Positions 36,192-46,292 of a stretch of DNA of 64,000 nucleotides are shown here, piece after piece. Origin of the DNA: Palleronia pelagia (GTDB taxonomy: Bacteria > Pseudomonadota > Alphaproteobacteria > Rhodobacterales > Rhodobacteraceae); assembly GCF_900110115.1 (NCBI RefSeq), contig NZ_FOCM01000001.1, positions 434,001 through 498,000 on the forward strand, read 5' to 3'. Position 1 is the first letter of the stretch; each line of letters opens with the position of its first letter. The notes under the pieces are model-generated. The model had not been told where the DNA came from, ran no database searches, and was given only the letters and a program-made list of their open reading frames with translations. The translations under genes were made by a program, and so were the position numbers.

Positions 36192-39100
36192 AGCTCGGCC
36201 AGCCGCGCAGCGGCGGTTTCCAGCCGCTGCTTCTCGTCTGTCTTCTCGGCCAGCAGGGCCTTGGTCTCGGCCACGACCTCGTCGGGCGCGCTGTCGAGGA
36301 ACTTGGGGTTCTTCAACCGGCCGTTCAGCCCGCCCAGGTCCTTCTCCAGCTTGCCCAGTGTCTTGGCCAGGCGCGCCTTCTCCGCCTCGACATCCACGAT
36401 GCCGGCCAGGGGCAGGGCAAACGTGCCGCCCTTGACCGCGATGGTCAGGGCACCCTTGGGCAGCTCGGACGCCTCGGTCAGCGTCTCGATCCGCGCGAGG
36501 CGCTGGATGATCTCGGCATTGGCGGCCCAGGCCGCGCGGCCCGCGTCGTCCAGCTCGATCTGCAGGAGCTCAACTTTCAGGCCGGCAGGCACGTTCAGCT
36601 CGCCCCGGACGGACCGGATCGCCTCGATCAGCGCGATGACCCAGCTGATTTCCGCGTCGGCGGCCGGATCGACAAGGTCGCTCGCGCCCTCGGTGGGCCA
36701 CTCGCTGATCGCCAGCATCCGTTCGCCGGCCCACAGTTCCTCGGTGATGAAGGGCATCATCGGGTGCAGCAGCGCCAGGCACCGGTCCAGAACGAAGGCC
36801 AGCGTGGCGCGCGTCTCGGCCACCAGCGCGGCATCGTCGCTGGAGAAAAGCGGCTTCGACAGTTCGAGATACCAGTCGCAGACCACGTTCCACACGAACT
36901 TGTAGATCGCGTCCGCCGCCTCGTTGAACTTGAACCCGGCCAGCGCCGCGTCCACCGCGTCACGCGCGCGGCCCGTCTCGCCCAGGATCCAGGCGTTGAC
37001 CGCGTGCGACGTCTCGGGCCGCGCGCCGCCCTGCATCTCGAGCGCGCCGTTCATCTCGGCGAAGCGGAACGCGTTCCACAGCTTGGTCGAGAAGTTGCGA
37101 TAGCCCTCGATCCGCTTCTCGTCCAACCGGATCGTGCCGGTCATCGTCGCCATGGCGGCGTTGTTGAAGCGGTAAGCGTCGGCGCCGTATTTCTCGACCA
37201 GGTCAAGCGGATCGACGACGTTGCCGATGCTTTTCGACATCTTCTGCCCCTTGGCGTCGCGGACGAGGCCATGGAGGTAGACGGTGTCGAACGGCTTTTG
37301 GTCGACCACCGCGTATTGCATCATCATCATCCGCGCGACCCAGAAGAACAGGATGTCGCTGCCGGTGATCAGCACGCTGGTCGGGAAATACCGCTCCATG
37401 AAGCTCTGGTCGTCGTCGCCCCAGCCCAGCGTCCCGATCGGCCACAGGCCCGAGCTGAACCAGGTGTCCAGCACGTCGGGGTCACGCCAGACCGGGTAGA
37501 CCAGCTGTGTGGGATCCTGCGAGACGGCATAGTCGGCAAGGCTTTTCGCCATCACGTGCAGCGCGTTGTCGCGGCTTTCGACCTCGACCACGCGGGCGTG
37601 GTTCAGCGGCGTGGGCAGATCGTCCAGCAGGTCGCCGAAGCGGGACTTCACCGTGTCGAAATCGGCGGCGCAGTGGGGCTTCAGCTCGCCGTTCGACAGG
37701 CTGTCGGACGATAGGATGCGGCCCAGTTCGACCTCGTCCAGCGCGCCGTCGCCCTCGTCGTCGCGGAACCCGTTCGCGTGCAGGTCGAAGCCGTACCAGA
37801 CGGGGATCCGGTGGCCCCACCACAGCTGGCGCGAGATGCACCACGGCTCGATATTCTCAAGCCAGTGAAAGTAAGTCTTTTCACCGCTTTCCGGGATGAT
37901 CTTGACCTCGCCCGAGCGCACGGCGTCCAGCGCGGGACCGACGATCTTGTCGGTGTCCACGAACCACTGGTCGGTCAGCATGGGCTCGATCACGACCTTC
38001 GAGCGGTCGCCGAAGGGCTGCATGATCGGCTTCGACTCGACCAGCGGGGTCAGCTGGTCCAGCCGCCGCTCGCCGCCTTCTTCCGGGGCCAGCGCCTTCG
38101 CCGGCTCGCCCAGGCGCGGATCGGTGGGCGGCACCATGACGGCCAGCCCTTCCTCGGTGATCTGCTCGACCACCGCGTTGCGCGCTTCGAACCGGTCCAG
38201 CCCGCGCAGGTCGTCGGGCACCAGGTTCACGCTGTCGGCCTCGGCCTCGCCCAGGGTCCGCTCGTCCTTGGCCACGGCCATGGCGATGGCGGCGGCCTCG
38301 GCATAGGGGGCGCCGTCGTCACGCATGGCGCCCTTCATGTCCATGAGGCGATACATGGGAATGCCGCCGCGCCGCGCGACCTCGTAGTCGTTGAAGTCAT
38401 GCGCGCCGGTGATCTTCACCGCGCCCGAGCCGAAATCCGGGTCGGGATACTCGTCGGTGATGATCGGGATCAGGCGGCGATGCTCTTTCGGGCCGACCGG
38501 GATTTCGCAGAGTTTCCCGACGATTGGCGCATACCGCTCATCCGACGGATGAACCGCGACAGCGCCGTCGCCCAGCATGGTCTCGGGCCGGGTCGTGGCG
38601 ATCGAGATGTAATCGCGCTCTTCCTCGAACAGGACGTTCCCATCCTCGTCCTTCTCGACATAGGTATAGGTCGCGCCCCCGGCCAGCGGGTACTTGAAGT
38701 GCCACATGTGGCCCGGCACTTCCTTGTTTTCGACCTCCAGGTCGCTGATCGCGGTCTCGAAATGCGGATCCCAGTTCACCAGCCGCTTGCCGCGATAGAT
38801 GAAGCCCTTCTCGTACATGTCGACGAAGACGCGGATGACGGCATCGTGGAAGTTCGGGCCGTCCTCGGGGCTGGGGTCGCCCGGCGCGCCCTGCATGGTG
38901 AAGGCCTCGCGCGTCCAGTCCATGGAACAGCCCAGCCGCTTGTCCTGTTCGACGATCTTGCCGCCGGACGTGGCCTTCCATTCCCAGACCTTGGCGACGA
39001 AATCCTCGCGGCTCAGGTCCGTGCGCTTGATGCCCTGCTCGGACAGCTGGCGTTCGACCACCAGCTGTGTCGCGATGCCCGCGTGGTCCAGCCCCGGCTG

Positions 39101-39337
39101 CCAAAGCACGTCATCGCCCTTCATCCGGTGCCAGCGCGTCAGAATATCCATCAGCGTGTGGTTGAACCCGTGGCCCGCGTGAAGGAAGCCGGTCACGTTC
39201 GGCGGCGGCAGCAGGATCGAGAAGGCCGACGCGCCCGGTTTCGCCCCGGCGCCCGCCACGAAGCAGCCGGCCTTTTCCCAGGCGTCGTAGAGGGCGGGCT
39301 CGCGCGCGGCGGCGTCGAACGATTTTTCCATGGGCAT
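36188..39337 (-). CDS. valS: Valyl-tRNA synthetase
   Basis: 1049-residue class Ia synthetase that charges tRNA-Val and edits mischarged threonine. The HIGH-type motif is HAGH at 53-56 within [17 protein letters not shown], and KMSKS is at 699-703. The editing (CP1) domain lies between about 200 and 400. The C-terminal coiled-coil tRNA-binding arm is visible in the last 70 residues ([20 protein letters not shown]). ATG 39337 follows AAGGA; a second ATG two codons on (39331) is an alternative. The stop overlaps the hisC start. Confidence 0.97.
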   Translation of the reverse strand: MPMEKSFDAAAREPALYDAWEKAGCFVAGAGAKPGASAFSILLPPPNVTGFLHAGHGFNHTLMDILTRWHRMKGDDVLWQPGLDHAGIATQLVVERQLSEQGIKRTDLSREDFVAKVWEWKATSGGKIVEQDKRLGCSMDWTREAFTMQGAPGDPSPEDGPNFHDAVIRVFVDMYEKGFIYRGKRLVNWDPHFETAISDLEVENKEVPGHMWHFKYPLAGGATYTYVEKDEDGNVLFEEERDYISIATTRPETMLGDGAVAVHPSDERYAPIVGKLCEIPVGPKEHRRLIPIITDEYPDPDFGSGAVKITGAHDFNDYEVARRGGIPMYRLMDMKGAMRDDGAPYAEAAAIAMAVAKDERTLGEAEADSVNLVPDDLRGLDRFEARNAVVEQITEEGLAVMVPPTDPRLGEPAKALAPEEGGERRLDQLTPLVESKPIMQPFGDRSKVVIEPMLTDQWFVDTDKIVGPALDAVRSGEVKIIPESGEKTYFHWLENIEPWCISRQLWWGHRIPVWYGFDLHANGFRDDEGDGALDEVELGRILSSDSLSNGELKPHCAADFDTVKSRFGDLLDDLPTPLNHARVVEVESRDNALHVMAKSLADYAVSQDPTQLVYPVWRDPDVLDTWFSSGLWPIGTLGWGDDDQSFMERYFPTSVLITGSDILFFWVARMMMMQYAVVDQKPFDTVYLHGLVRDAKGQKMSKSIGNVVDPLDLVEKYGADAYRFNNAAMATMTGTIRLDEKRIEGYRNFSTKLWNAFRFAEMNGALEMQGGARPETSHAVNAWILGETGRARDAVDAALAGFKFNEAADAIYKFVWNVVCDWYLELSKPLFSSDDAALVAETRATLAFVLDRCLALLHPMMPFITEELWAGERMLAISEWPTEGASDLVDPAADAEISWVIALIEAIRSVRGELNVPAGLKVELLQIELDDAGRAAWAANAEIIQRLARIETLTEASELPKGALTIAVKGGTFALPLAGIVDVEAEKARLAKTLGKLEKDLGGLNGRLKNPKFLDSAPDEVVAETKALLAEKTDEKQRLETAAARLAEL

Positions 39338-39478
39338 CGGCGGTATTCCTTCGCAAAACTTGAGGCAGGGGATAGCCAAAAGCCCGGCCAAGGGGAAGGG
39401 CGCGCAAGGGCCGCATGCGGGGTGCTGGAAAATCCCGCGCGGGCGGGTAGTCTGCCGGTAAATCAGCGAGGAGCAGTG

Positions 39479-41782
39479 ATGCAGAGTTTCGGGAAAAGCC
39501 AGTCGGTGACGCGCCGCGAGGACCAGCGCCTTTTGACGGGGCACGGGCGCTACGTGGATGACATCGCACCCGAGGGCGCGCTGTTCGCCGCGTTCGTCCG
39601 CTCGCCCGTGGGCCACGCCGAGCTGCGCGGCATCGACACGGACGAGGCCCGCGGCCTGCCGGGTGTGGTCGACATCCTGACGGCCGATGATTGCGCCGCG
39701 ATGGGGCTGACGCTGGGCATGCAATTCACCTGCGTGCCCACGCAGGACGGCGGCAAGGGCACCGCGCCCGAGCGTCCCTTCCTCGCGCGCGGTCGCGTGC
39801 GCTTCGTGGGCGAGCCGGTGGCGATGGTGCTGGCCGAGACCGAGCTGCAGGCCCGCGACGCCGCCGTGGCCGTGATGCTCGACCTCGAAGATCTGCCGGC
39901 TCATATGGACCTGTCTACCGGCGGCGAGGCGCTGCATGACGTGGCGCCCGACAATCTCGCCTTCGACTATGGAAAGGGCGACGAGGCGGGCGTCGCGCGG
40001 GCCGTGCGCGATGCGGCCCACGTGGTGCGCCTGAGGGTCGAGGACAACCGCATCATGGTGTCCTCCATGGAGGGGCGCGGTTGCTGGGCGGAATGGGCCG
40101 ACGACCGGCTGCATGTCTGTTTTTCGGGCCAGGGAGTGTGGGGGCTGAAAGGCGAGCTCGCCGCCAATTTCGGTCTGAACCCGGAACAGGTGCGCACCAG
40201 CAACCCCGACGTGGGTGGCGGCTTCGGGATGAAGGGCTTCAACTACCCCGAATATTTCGCCGTCGCCGCGGGGGCGATGAAGGCCGGCCGCCCTGTGCGC
40301 TGGATGTCGGATCGGACCGAGGCGATGCTGTCCGACAATGGCGGTCGCGACCTGGTGCACGACGCCATGCTGGCCTTTGACGAGGATCTGAAGATCACCG
40401 CTTACAGCGTGGAAAATACTTGCAATATAGGCGCCTACAACTCGAACTTCGCGCAGATGATCCAGACCGAGCTTTTCAGCCGCGTGCTCATGGGCACCTA
40501 CGACGTGCAGACCACCTGGCTGCGCACGCGCGGGATCTATACCAACACCGCACCCGTGGACGCCTATCGCGGCGCGGGACGGCCCGAGGCGATCTTCACG
40601 CTCGAGCGGGTCATGTCACGCGCCGCGCGCGAGCTGGGGGTCGATCCGCACGAGCTGCGGCGGCGCAACTTCATCAAGCCGGACCAGTTTCCCTATGTCT
40701 CGGCCACGGGCGAGACCTATGACGTGGGCGATTTCGCCGCCACCATGGCCAAGGGCGAGGATATCGGCGACATGGCAGGCTTCGCCGAGCGCCGCGCGGC
40801 GTCCGAAGCCGCGGGCAAGCTGCGCGGTATCGGCAGCTGCTACTATATCGAGTCGATCCTGGGCGATCCGACCGAGCACGTGAAGATCGCCTTCCACGAG
40901 GATGGCACCGCTTCGATTTTTGTCGGCACCCAGTCGAACGGTCAGGGACACGAGACGGTCTTTCCGCAGTTCCTGTCGGACCACACGGGCATTCCGGTGG
41001 ACAAGATCCACTTCGTTCAGGGCGACTCGGACGCCATTCCCAAGGGCGGCGGCACCGGCGGGTCCCGCTCCGTCACCGTGCAGAACAACGCCACCTACGG
41101 CACGGCCAAGCGCATGATCTCGGAATTCTCGGCCTTCCTGGCGGACGAAATGGGCGTCGGGACGGATGACGTCAGATTCGATGACGAGCGCTTCCGCGTG
41201 ACGGGCAGCAATGACGCCCCCACCATGCTGGACCTGGCGGCGCTGGCGCGAGAGCGCGGGCGCGAGGATCTGCTGACCTTCACCGGCTCGGAGAAGCTGC
41301 CGGGCCGATCCTATCCCAACGGCCTGCACCTGACCGAGGTCGAGATCGACCCCGAGACCGGCGACACCCGCGTCGTGAAATACAGCGTCTGCGACGATTT
41401 CGGAAACCTTATCAACCCGATGCTGGCCGAAGGTCAGGTTCATGGCGGCGTCGTGCAGGGGATCGGGCAGGCGATCCAGGAACGCGTGGTCTACGACGAG
41501 GACGGCCAGCTTCTGACCGCCAGCTTCATGGATTACGGCGTGCCGCGCGCGACGGATGTGCCGATGATGGCGTTCTCGACCAACCCGGTGCCCTCCACCG
41601 CCAACCCGCTTGGCATGAAGGGCTGCGGCGAGGCGGGAACGGTCGGAGCGCTGGCCGCCGTGGCGAACGCGGTCGAGGACGCGCTGTGGGACCTCGGCGT
41701 GCGGCAGGTGGACCTTCCTTTCACGCCGGCCCGGGTCTGGACACTGCTGAACGACGCCCAAGATGCCGTCGCCGCCGAATGA
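39479..41782 (+). CDS. Orphan CoxL-like molybdenum hydroxylase large subunit
   Basis: 767-residue molybdenum hydroxylase large subunit of the xanthine dehydrogenase/CO dehydrogenase family. Molybdopterin-binding stretches are visible: [23 protein letters not shown] and [12 protein letters not shown]. The active-site loop is A362-Y-R-G-A-G-R368, not the CSFR of true aerobic CO dehydrogenase (form I), so this is the form II type of uncertain substrate. The catalytic glutamate is E718 in [10 protein letters not shown]. The FAD medium subunit and 2Fe-2S small subunit that normally accompany it are missing from both flanks. It diverges from valS and its end overlaps the DUF2235 gene by 20 bases. 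Confidence 0.87.
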   Translation: MQSFGKSQSVTRREDQRLLTGHGRYVDDIAPEGALFAAFVRSPVGHAELRGIDTDEARGLPGVVDILTADDCAAMGLTLGMQFTCVPTQDGGKGTAPERPFLARGRVRFVGEPVAMVLAETELQARDAAVAVMLDLEDLPAHMDLSTGGEALHDVAPDNLAFDYGKGDEAGVARAVRDAAHVVRLRVEDNRIMVSSMEGRGCWAEWADDRLHVCFSGQGVWGLKGELAANFGLNPEQVRTSNPDVGGGFGMKGFNYPEYFAVAAGAMKAGRPVRWMSDRTEAMLSDNGGRDLVHDAMLAFDEDLKITAYSVENTCNIGAYNSNFAQMIQTELFSRVLMGTYDVQTTWLRTRGIYTNTAPVDAYRGAGRPEAIFTLERVMSRAARELGVDPHELRRRNFIKPDQFPYVSATGETYDVGDFAATMAKGEDIGDMAGFAERRAASEAAGKLRGIGSCYYIESILGDPTEHVKIAFHEDGTASIFVGTQSNGQGHETVFPQFLSDHTGIPVDKIHFVQGDSDAIPKGGGTGGSRSVTVQNNATYGTAKRMISEFSAFLADEMGVGTDDVRFDDERFRVTGSNDAPTMLDLAALARERGREDLLTFTGSEKLPGRSYPNGLHLTEVEIDPETGDTRVVKYSVCDDFGNLINPMLAEGQVHGGVVQGIGQAIQERVVYDEDGQLLTASFMDYGVPRATDVPMMAFSTNPVPSTANPLGMKGCGEAGTVGALAAVANAVEDALWDLGVRQVDLPFTPARVWTLLNDAQDAVAAE

Positions 41783-42902
41783 GGACAGGCGCCCCCGGAT
41801 CAATACCGGGGGCCTGGCCCGGCAGCTGCTGTCGTGGCTTGGACGCGGGCGCCATCTGGAACAGACGGCGCCCACCGCGCGGCGCGGCCCCGTCACCCAT
41901 GTGGTCATCCTCGACGGGACCATGTCCTCGCTCGAGCCGGAACGCGAGACCAATGCCGGGCTGACCTGGAAGCTGCTGCGCGAGCTGTCGCCGGCGGCCG
42001 ACCTGTCGGTGCGGTACGAGCCGGGCATCCAGTTCACGTCTTGGCGGCAGGTGCGCGACGTGGCCGAGGGGCGCGGGCTCAACCGCCAGATCCGCCGGTC
42101 CTACGGGTGGCTGGCCTCGCGGTATCGGCCCGGCGACCGGATCTTCCTGTTCGGCTATTCCCGCGGCGCCTACGCCGTCCGCTCGCTCGCCGGGGTGATC
42201 GACCGGATCGGGCTGCTGCGTCCCGACGCCGCGACCGAGCGCAACGTGCACATGGCCTACCGACACTACCGCACGATCCCCGACAGCCACGGGGCCCGCG
42301 AATTCGCGCGGCTGTTCTGCCACGCCGCCGTCGAGGTGCAGATGATCGGGGCCTGGGACACGGTGAAGGCGCTGGGTCTGCGACTGCCCGTGGTCTGGCG
42401 CTGGTCGTCTATGGCGCACCGGTTCCACAACCACGCGCTGGGGCCGACGACCCGCTCGGGCTTTCACGCGCTCGCGCTGAACGAGACGCGCGAGGCCTAC
42501 CGCCCGGTCATGTGGCGGCTGGACGGCGCCTGGGACGGCGACTGCGAGCAGGTCTGGTTCCCCGGCACCCACGGCGACGTGGGCGGGCAACTGGACGGCG
42601 TGCGCGCGGCGCGGCCTCTGGCAAATATCTCGCTGGTCTGGATGCTGCAGAAGGCGGAAGCGCAGGGCCTGCGCCTTCCCGAGGGATGGCGCGCCCGCTT
42701 CGGCACCGATCCGCAGGCGCCGTCCATCGGGCTGAACCGTGGCTGGGGCCGGATCTTCGTGGCACGCACCCCGCGCGTCGTCGGGGCTGACCGGTCCGAG
42801 CGGCTTCATCCCTCGGTCCTCGCGCGCGGTGCCGTGGGCCCCGATGCCGAAGGCTTGCCGGTGGCCGAGGATGCGGCCGTCAGACGACCGGCAGCGCCAT
42901 GA
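41763..42902 (+). CDS. DUF2235 alpha/beta hydrolase (putative lipase-like)
   Basis: 379 residues with the DUF2235 alpha/beta hydrolase core, known in type VI secretion Tle1 phospholipases and in free-standing proteins. The nucleophile elbow is G131-Y-S133-R-G135 (FLFGYSRGAYAVRS), with acid/His candidates in GAWDTVKALG and FPGTHGDVGGQ. The N-terminus is basic and proline-rich. ATG 41763 overlaps the upstream CoxL-like gene by 20 bases, so translation is probably coupled. The C-terminal 23 bases overlap the convergent thioesterase gene. No T6SS gene is nearby, so a secreted toxin role is unlikely. Confidence 0.83.
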   Translation: MPSPPNEDRRPRINTGGLARQLLSWLGRGRHLEQTAPTARRGPVTHVVILDGTMSSLEPERETNAGLTWKLLRELSPAADLSVRYEPGIQFTSWRQVRDVAEGRGLNRQIRRSYGWLASRYRPGDRIFLFGYSRGAYAVRSLAGVIDRIGLLRPDAATERNVHMAYRHYRTIPDSHGAREFARLFCHAAVEVQMIGAWDTVKALGLRLPVVWRWSSMAHRFHNHALGPTTRSGFHALALNETREAYRPVMWRLDGAWDGDCEQVWFPGTHGDVGGQLDGVRAARPLANISLVWMLQKAEAQGLRLPEGWRARFGTDPQAPSIGLNRGWGRIFVARTPRVVGADRSERLHPSVLARGAVGPDAEGLPVAEDAAVRRPAAP

Positions 42903-43365
42903 TCAGGCAGGTGGTCGACCCGGTGGCGTAGACCCGCCCGTCCTTCGCGCCCCGGATCTCGCCATTGGCGACCCCGGTCGACCGGCCCGCATGCACCACG
43001 GTTCCGGTGGCCACGATCTCGGTATCCGCGGGCAGGGCGCGGGTGATATTCACCTTGTATTCCAACGTCGTATAGGTCGACCCGCAAGGCACCTTGGTCA
43101 TCACCGCGCAGGCCATGGCCGAATCCAGCAGCGTGCCGTACCAGCCGCCATGGACCCCGCCCATCGGGTTCAAGGTCTGGAAATGCGGCGTGCCGGTGAA
43201 CCGCACCAGCCCGTCCTCGACATGATCGAGTGCGAAGCCCATGGCGTCGCCGATGGGCGGACCGGCCCGCTCGCCGCTCAGGATCGCCTGCATGAATTCC
43301 AGGCCCGACTGCCGCCGCAGATCTTCGATATCGGCAAGGTCTGCGGCGCTGGCGGCGGTTTTCAT
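42880..43365 (-). CDS. PaaI-type hotdog thioesterase
   Basis: 161-residue hotdog-fold thioesterase that hydrolyses acyl-CoA thioesters. Motifs: LNPMGGVHGGWYGTLLDSAM (about 65-84, with D81 as possible catalytic acid) and TTLEYKVNITR. ATG 43365 is preceded by AAGGA, and a longer upstream reading would invade the metF gene. The gene overlaps the DUF2235 C-terminus by 23 bases on the opposite strand. It has a 67-base gap to metF on the same strand, and may be its operon follower. Substrate unknown. Confidence 0.85.
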   Translation of the reverse strand: MKTAASAADLADIEDLRRQSGLEFMQAILSGERAGPPIGDAMGFALDHVEDGLVRFTGTPHFQTLNPMGGVHGGWYGTLLDSAMACAVMTKVPCGSTYTTLEYKVNITRALPADTEIVATGTVVHAGRSTGVANGEIRGAKDGRVYATGSTTCLIMALPVV

Positions 43366-43432
43366 CGGCTCGGGTCCTTCGGGCTGTGGTGCGCCCGGAC
43401 CCTTGCCCAGATTCGCGACAATGGAAAGCCGG

Positions 43433-44296
43433 TCAGGCGACCTTCTCCAGTTGCCGCTCGGGGGCGAGACCCAGCGCATGGACCACGTCGCGGGTCAGCT
43501 GCGGCTTGTTCAGCGTGTAGAAGTGCAGGTGCTCGACACCGTCGTCGAGCAAGGCCGAGCACATCTCGGTCGCCAGCGCCGTCGACAGCAGCTCTTCGCG
43601 GCCGTCGCGCTTGGCGGTCTCGAACGCGTCGTCCAGCCAGGTGGGGATCGGCGTGCCGCAGGCGGTGGCGAACTTGCGCACGCCGGCCCAGTTCTCGATC
43701 GGCAGGATGCCGGGGATGATCGGCGCGTCGATGCCGGCCGCGACACAGCGGTCGCGGAACCGGAAGAACGTGTCGGCCTCGAAGAAGAACTGGGTGATCG
43801 CCGCATCCGCGCCCGCGTCGATCTTGCGCTTCAGCCAGTCCACGTCGGCGGTGTCGGTTGCCGCCTCGGGGTGGCGGTCGGGATAGGCGCCCACGCGCAG
43901 GGTGAAATCACCGGTCGCGGCCAGCGCCTCGATCAGCTCGACCGAGTTGGCGAAGCCCTCGGGGTGGGGCTGGAACGGCTTGCCGCCCGGCATGTCGCCG
44001 CGCAGGGCCACCAGGTCGGTCACGCCCGCCGCCGCATAGCTCCGCGCGATCTCTAGCGTCTCTTCCTTGCTGGCGTTCACGCAGGTCAGGTGAGCCGCCA
44101 CGCGCAGGCCGGTGGTCTTGCCGATGGTGGTCACCGCCTCGTGGGTCAGCGCGCGGGTGGTGCCGCCGGCGCCGTAGGTGACCGACACGAATTCGGGGGC
44201 CAGCGGGGCCAGCGTGTGGATCGTGTCCCACAGGCGAAACGACGCTTCGAGCGACTTGGGCGGGAAGAATTCGAACGAGATCGAGGGGGCGGTCAT
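43433..44296 (-). CDS. metF: Methylenetetrahydrofolate reductase
   Basis: 287-residue FAD-containing TIM-barrel enzyme reducing 5,10-methylene-THF to 5-methyl-THF for methionine synthesis. Family motifs: ISFEFFPPKS at the N-terminus with the essential Glu in FEFFPP, VSVTYGAGGTTR near 35-47, VALRGDMPGG, and the FFEADTFFRFRDRC segment. ATG 44296 gives the usual start. Divergent from the LysR-type regulator at 44390; the 93-base spacer has inverted repeats, so MetR-type control is likely. The thioesterase gene follows it. Confidence 0.96.
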   Translation of the reverse strand: MTAPSISFEFFPPKSLEASFRLWDTIHTLAPLAPEFVSVTYGAGGTTRALTHEAVTTIGKTTGLRVAAHLTCVNASKEETLEIARSYAAAGVTDLVALRGDMPGGKPFQPHPEGFANSVELIEALAATGDFTLRVGAYPDRHPEAATDTADVDWLKRKIDAGADAAITQFFFEADTFFRFRDRCVAAGIDAPIIPGILPIENWAGVRKFATACGTPIPTWLDDAFETAKRDGREELLSTALATEMCSALLDDGVEHLHFYTLNKPQLTRDVVHALGLAPERQLEKVA

Positions 44297-44322
44297 GACG
44301 GTGTCCTTGCAGGTTTGGACCC

Positions 44323-44356
44323 TTGTCTCACGGCGCGGCGCATGAGACAAACTCAT
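44323..44356. promoter_or_regulatory. Candidate LysR (MetR-type) operator with inverted repeats
   Basis: Between the divergent starts lies TTGTCTCA, a 12-base spacer, then TGAGACAA (44323-44330 and 44343-44350), a perfect 8-bp inverted repeat. Overlapping it, ATGAG-N5-CTCAT (44342-44356) forms a second 5-bp repeat with LysR-like geometry. Classical E. coli MetR sites are TGAA-N5-TTCA; this is related in architecture but not sequence. A binding study would decide. The position, between metF and the regulator gene, is the expected one. Confidence 0.65.
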
Positions 44357-44389
44357 AACTTTCAACATCAACATGAGGCGAAGGCGCGG

Positions 44390-45322
44390 ATGCACATCGA
44401 ATTCCGCCATTTGCGCACGATCAAGGCCATCCACGACGAGGGCGGGCTGGCGCGTGCGGCCGACCGGCTGAACATCACCCAAAGCGCGCTGAGCCACCAG
44501 GTCAAGGGCCTGGAGGAACAGGCCGGGGTCGAGCTTTTCGTCCGCCGGTCGAAACCGCTGAAGCTGTCGGCGGCGGGCCAGCGCCTGCTGCGCGCGGCCG
44601 AGCGGATCCTGCCCGAGGTCGCCGCGCTCGAGGCCGAGTTCGCGGGCCTGCAATCGGGCAAGTCGGGCCGGCTGCATATCGCCATCGAATGCCACGCCTG
44701 CTTTGAATGGCTGTTCCCGGTGCTCGAGAAATTCCGCCACGCCTGGCCCGACGTGGATGTCGACATCCGCCCGGGCCTCGCCTTCGGTGCGCTGCCCGCG
44801 CTCATGCGCGAAGAGGTCGACCTAGTGGTGTCATCGGACCCCGAGGACCTGGCTGACGTGGATTTCACGCCGCTTTTCGACTACGAGCCCGTTTTCGTCG
44901 CCGCCTCGCGCCACCCGCTGGCGCAGAAGCCCTTCATCGAAGCCGAGGATTTCCGCGACCAGACGCTCATCACCTACCCGGTGGACCGCGCGCGGCTGGA
45001 CGTGTTCAGCCAGCTTCTGACGCCCGCCAAGGTCGAACCGGCGGCGATCCGGCAGGTCGAGCTGACGGCGGTGATTCTGCTGCTGGTGGCCTCCATGCGC
45101 GGGGTGGCCGTGCTGCCCGACTGGGTGGTGCGCGACGTGCGGCTGCAATCCGACTACGTGACGCGGCCCCTGACCAAGGGCGGCCTGACCCGCCGTCTCT
45201 ATGCCGCGACACGCTCGGCCGAGACCACGGCGCCCTTCATGGCCCACCTGCTGAGGCTGGCCAAGACCGAGCCGGTCAAGCTGCAACGCCAGTTCCACGG
45301 GGGCGACGCCGCGCCGGGCTGA
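44390..45322 (+). CDS. metR: LysR-family transcriptional regulator, probably MetR
   Basis: 310 residues. The N-terminal winged helix-turn-helix (about 1-60, HLRTIKAIHDEGGLARAADR) and LysR effector domain (about 90-300) are intact. The protein is divergent from metF, so MetR is the natural reading: activator of methionine genes with homocysteine as co-inducer. ATG 44390 begins the usual MHIEFRHLRTI segment. Inverted repeats in the shared spacer could be its site. Other LysR types cannot be excluded. A short repeated motif lies past its stop. Confidence 0.86.
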   Translation: MHIEFRHLRTIKAIHDEGGLARAADRLNITQSALSHQVKGLEEQAGVELFVRRSKPLKLSAAGQRLLRAAERILPEVAALEAEFAGLQSGKSGRLHIAIECHACFEWLFPVLEKFRHAWPDVDVDIRPGLAFGALPALMREEVDLVVSSDPEDLADVDFTPLFDYEPVFVAASRHPLAQKPFIEAEDFRDQTLITYPVDRARLDVFSQLLTPAKVEPAAIRQVELTAVILLLVASMRGVAVLPDWVVRDVRLQSDYVTRPLTKGGLTRRLYAATRSAETTAPFMAHLLRLAKTEPVKLQRQFHGGDAAPG

Positions 45323-45337
45323 TCGCCGCGCGCGCTG

Positions 45338-45370
45338 CATCACCGGTCCCGGAATACTTCGAAACTGCCA
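45338..45370 (+). repeat. Intergenic motif copy C (CATCACCGGTCC...GAATAC)
   Basis: GCATCACCGGTCCCGGAATAC starts 15 bases after the regulator stop codon and then continues TTCGAAACTGCC. It matches the motif copies at 34741 and 34819 with one or two changes in the first 12 bases (CATCACYGGTCC) and shares the AATACT-like downstream part. It holds no gene. The remaining spacer to the phosphatase gene has the palindromic-looking GCGATGGGCAG but nothing I can call. Confidence 0.5.
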
Positions 45371-45470
45371 CCTGCCCATCGCGGGCCGCCTGCCACTTGG
45401 CATCCCGCGCGCGCTGGCGTATGCGGGCCCACCATTCCACGACCGACAGACCGACCGAAAGGTGACCGCC

Positions 45471-46259
45471 ATGCAGGGCAGCGCGAATCTGAACATCATG
45501 ATGAAGGCCGCCCGCAAGGCCGCGCGGGGGCTGGTGAAGGATTTCCGCGAGGTCGAGAACCTGCAGGTGTCCAGCAAGGGAGCGGGCGACTTCGTCAGCC
45601 GCGCGGACATCGCCGCCGAGACGGCGCTGCGCGACGCGCTCCTGGGCGAGCGGCCGAACTACGGCTGGCTGGGCGAGGAAACGGACGAGATCGCCGGCAA
45701 GGACCCCACCCGCCGCTGGATCGTCGATCCGCTTGATGGGACGACCAACTACCTCCACGGCCTGCCGCACTGGGCGATTTCCATCGCGCTTGAGCACAAG
45801 GGCGAGATCGTGGCCGGCGTGATCTACGACGCCGCCAAGGACGAGATGTTCACGGCCGAGAAGGGCGGGGGAGCGTTCCTCAACGACACGCGCCTGCGGG
45901 TGTCGGACCGTCACCGCATGATCGAATCAATCTTCGCCACCGGCCTCCCGTTCGGCGGCCGTCCGCAGCTGCCGGCCATCCTCAAGGACCTGGGCCGCGT
46001 TCTGCCGGCCAGCGCGGGCGTGCGCCGGATGGGCGCCGCGGCGCTCGACCTCGCCTACGTGGCCGCCGGCCGCTACGACGGCTACTGGGAGCGGGGGATC
46101 AAGCCCTGGGACGTGGCCGCGGGCTTGCTGATCGTGCGCGAGGCGGGCGGTTTCGTGGCGCCCATCGGCGAGGCCGGGTCGATCTTCGACAGCGAAACCA
46201 TCGTCGCCGCCAACGGGGCGATCTTCGAGACCTTCGCCAAGGTCATCCGCGATAGCTGA
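45471..46259 (+). CDS. Inositol monophosphatase family protein (SuhB-like)
   Basis: 262-residue Mg2+/Li+-sensitive phosphatase fold. Metal-site motifs: E69-E70 in WLGEETDE, D86-P-L-D89-G-T-T in VDPLDGTTNY, and the C-terminal PWDVAAGLLIVREAGG. SuhB also acts in Nus-dependent rRNA antitermination in E. coli, while other members hydrolyse inositol-1-phosphate or histidinol phosphate. ATG 45471 is preferred over a GTG at 45462; AAAGGTG lies upstream. It converges on the rhomboid gene. Substrate not determinable. Confidence 0.9.
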   Translation: MQGSANLNIMMKAARKAARGLVKDFREVENLQVSSKGAGDFVSRADIAAETALRDALLGERPNYGWLGEETDEIAGKDPTRRWIVDPLDGTTNYLHGLPHWAISIALEHKGEIVAGVIYDAAKDEMFTAEKGGGAFLNDTRLRVSDRHRMIESIFATGLPFGGRPQLPAILKDLGRVLPASAGVRRMGAAALDLAYVAAGRYDGYWERGIKPWDVAAGLLIVREAGGFVAPIGEAGSIFDSETIVAANGAIFETFAKVIRDS

Positions 46260-46292
46260 CCGGCGGGTCGGAAGCTCCAACCCACGAAAGAC

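Noticed and set aside
41763-42902. Type VI secretion phospholipase effector
   Set aside because: DUF2235 occurs in such effectors, but no VgrG, immunity or other secretion gene is near; it overlaps a metabolic gene instead.
44297-44389. SAM-type riboswitch ahead of metF
   Set aside because: The 93-base region has no conserved SAM riboswitch core; simple inverted repeats explain it better as a protein-binding site.
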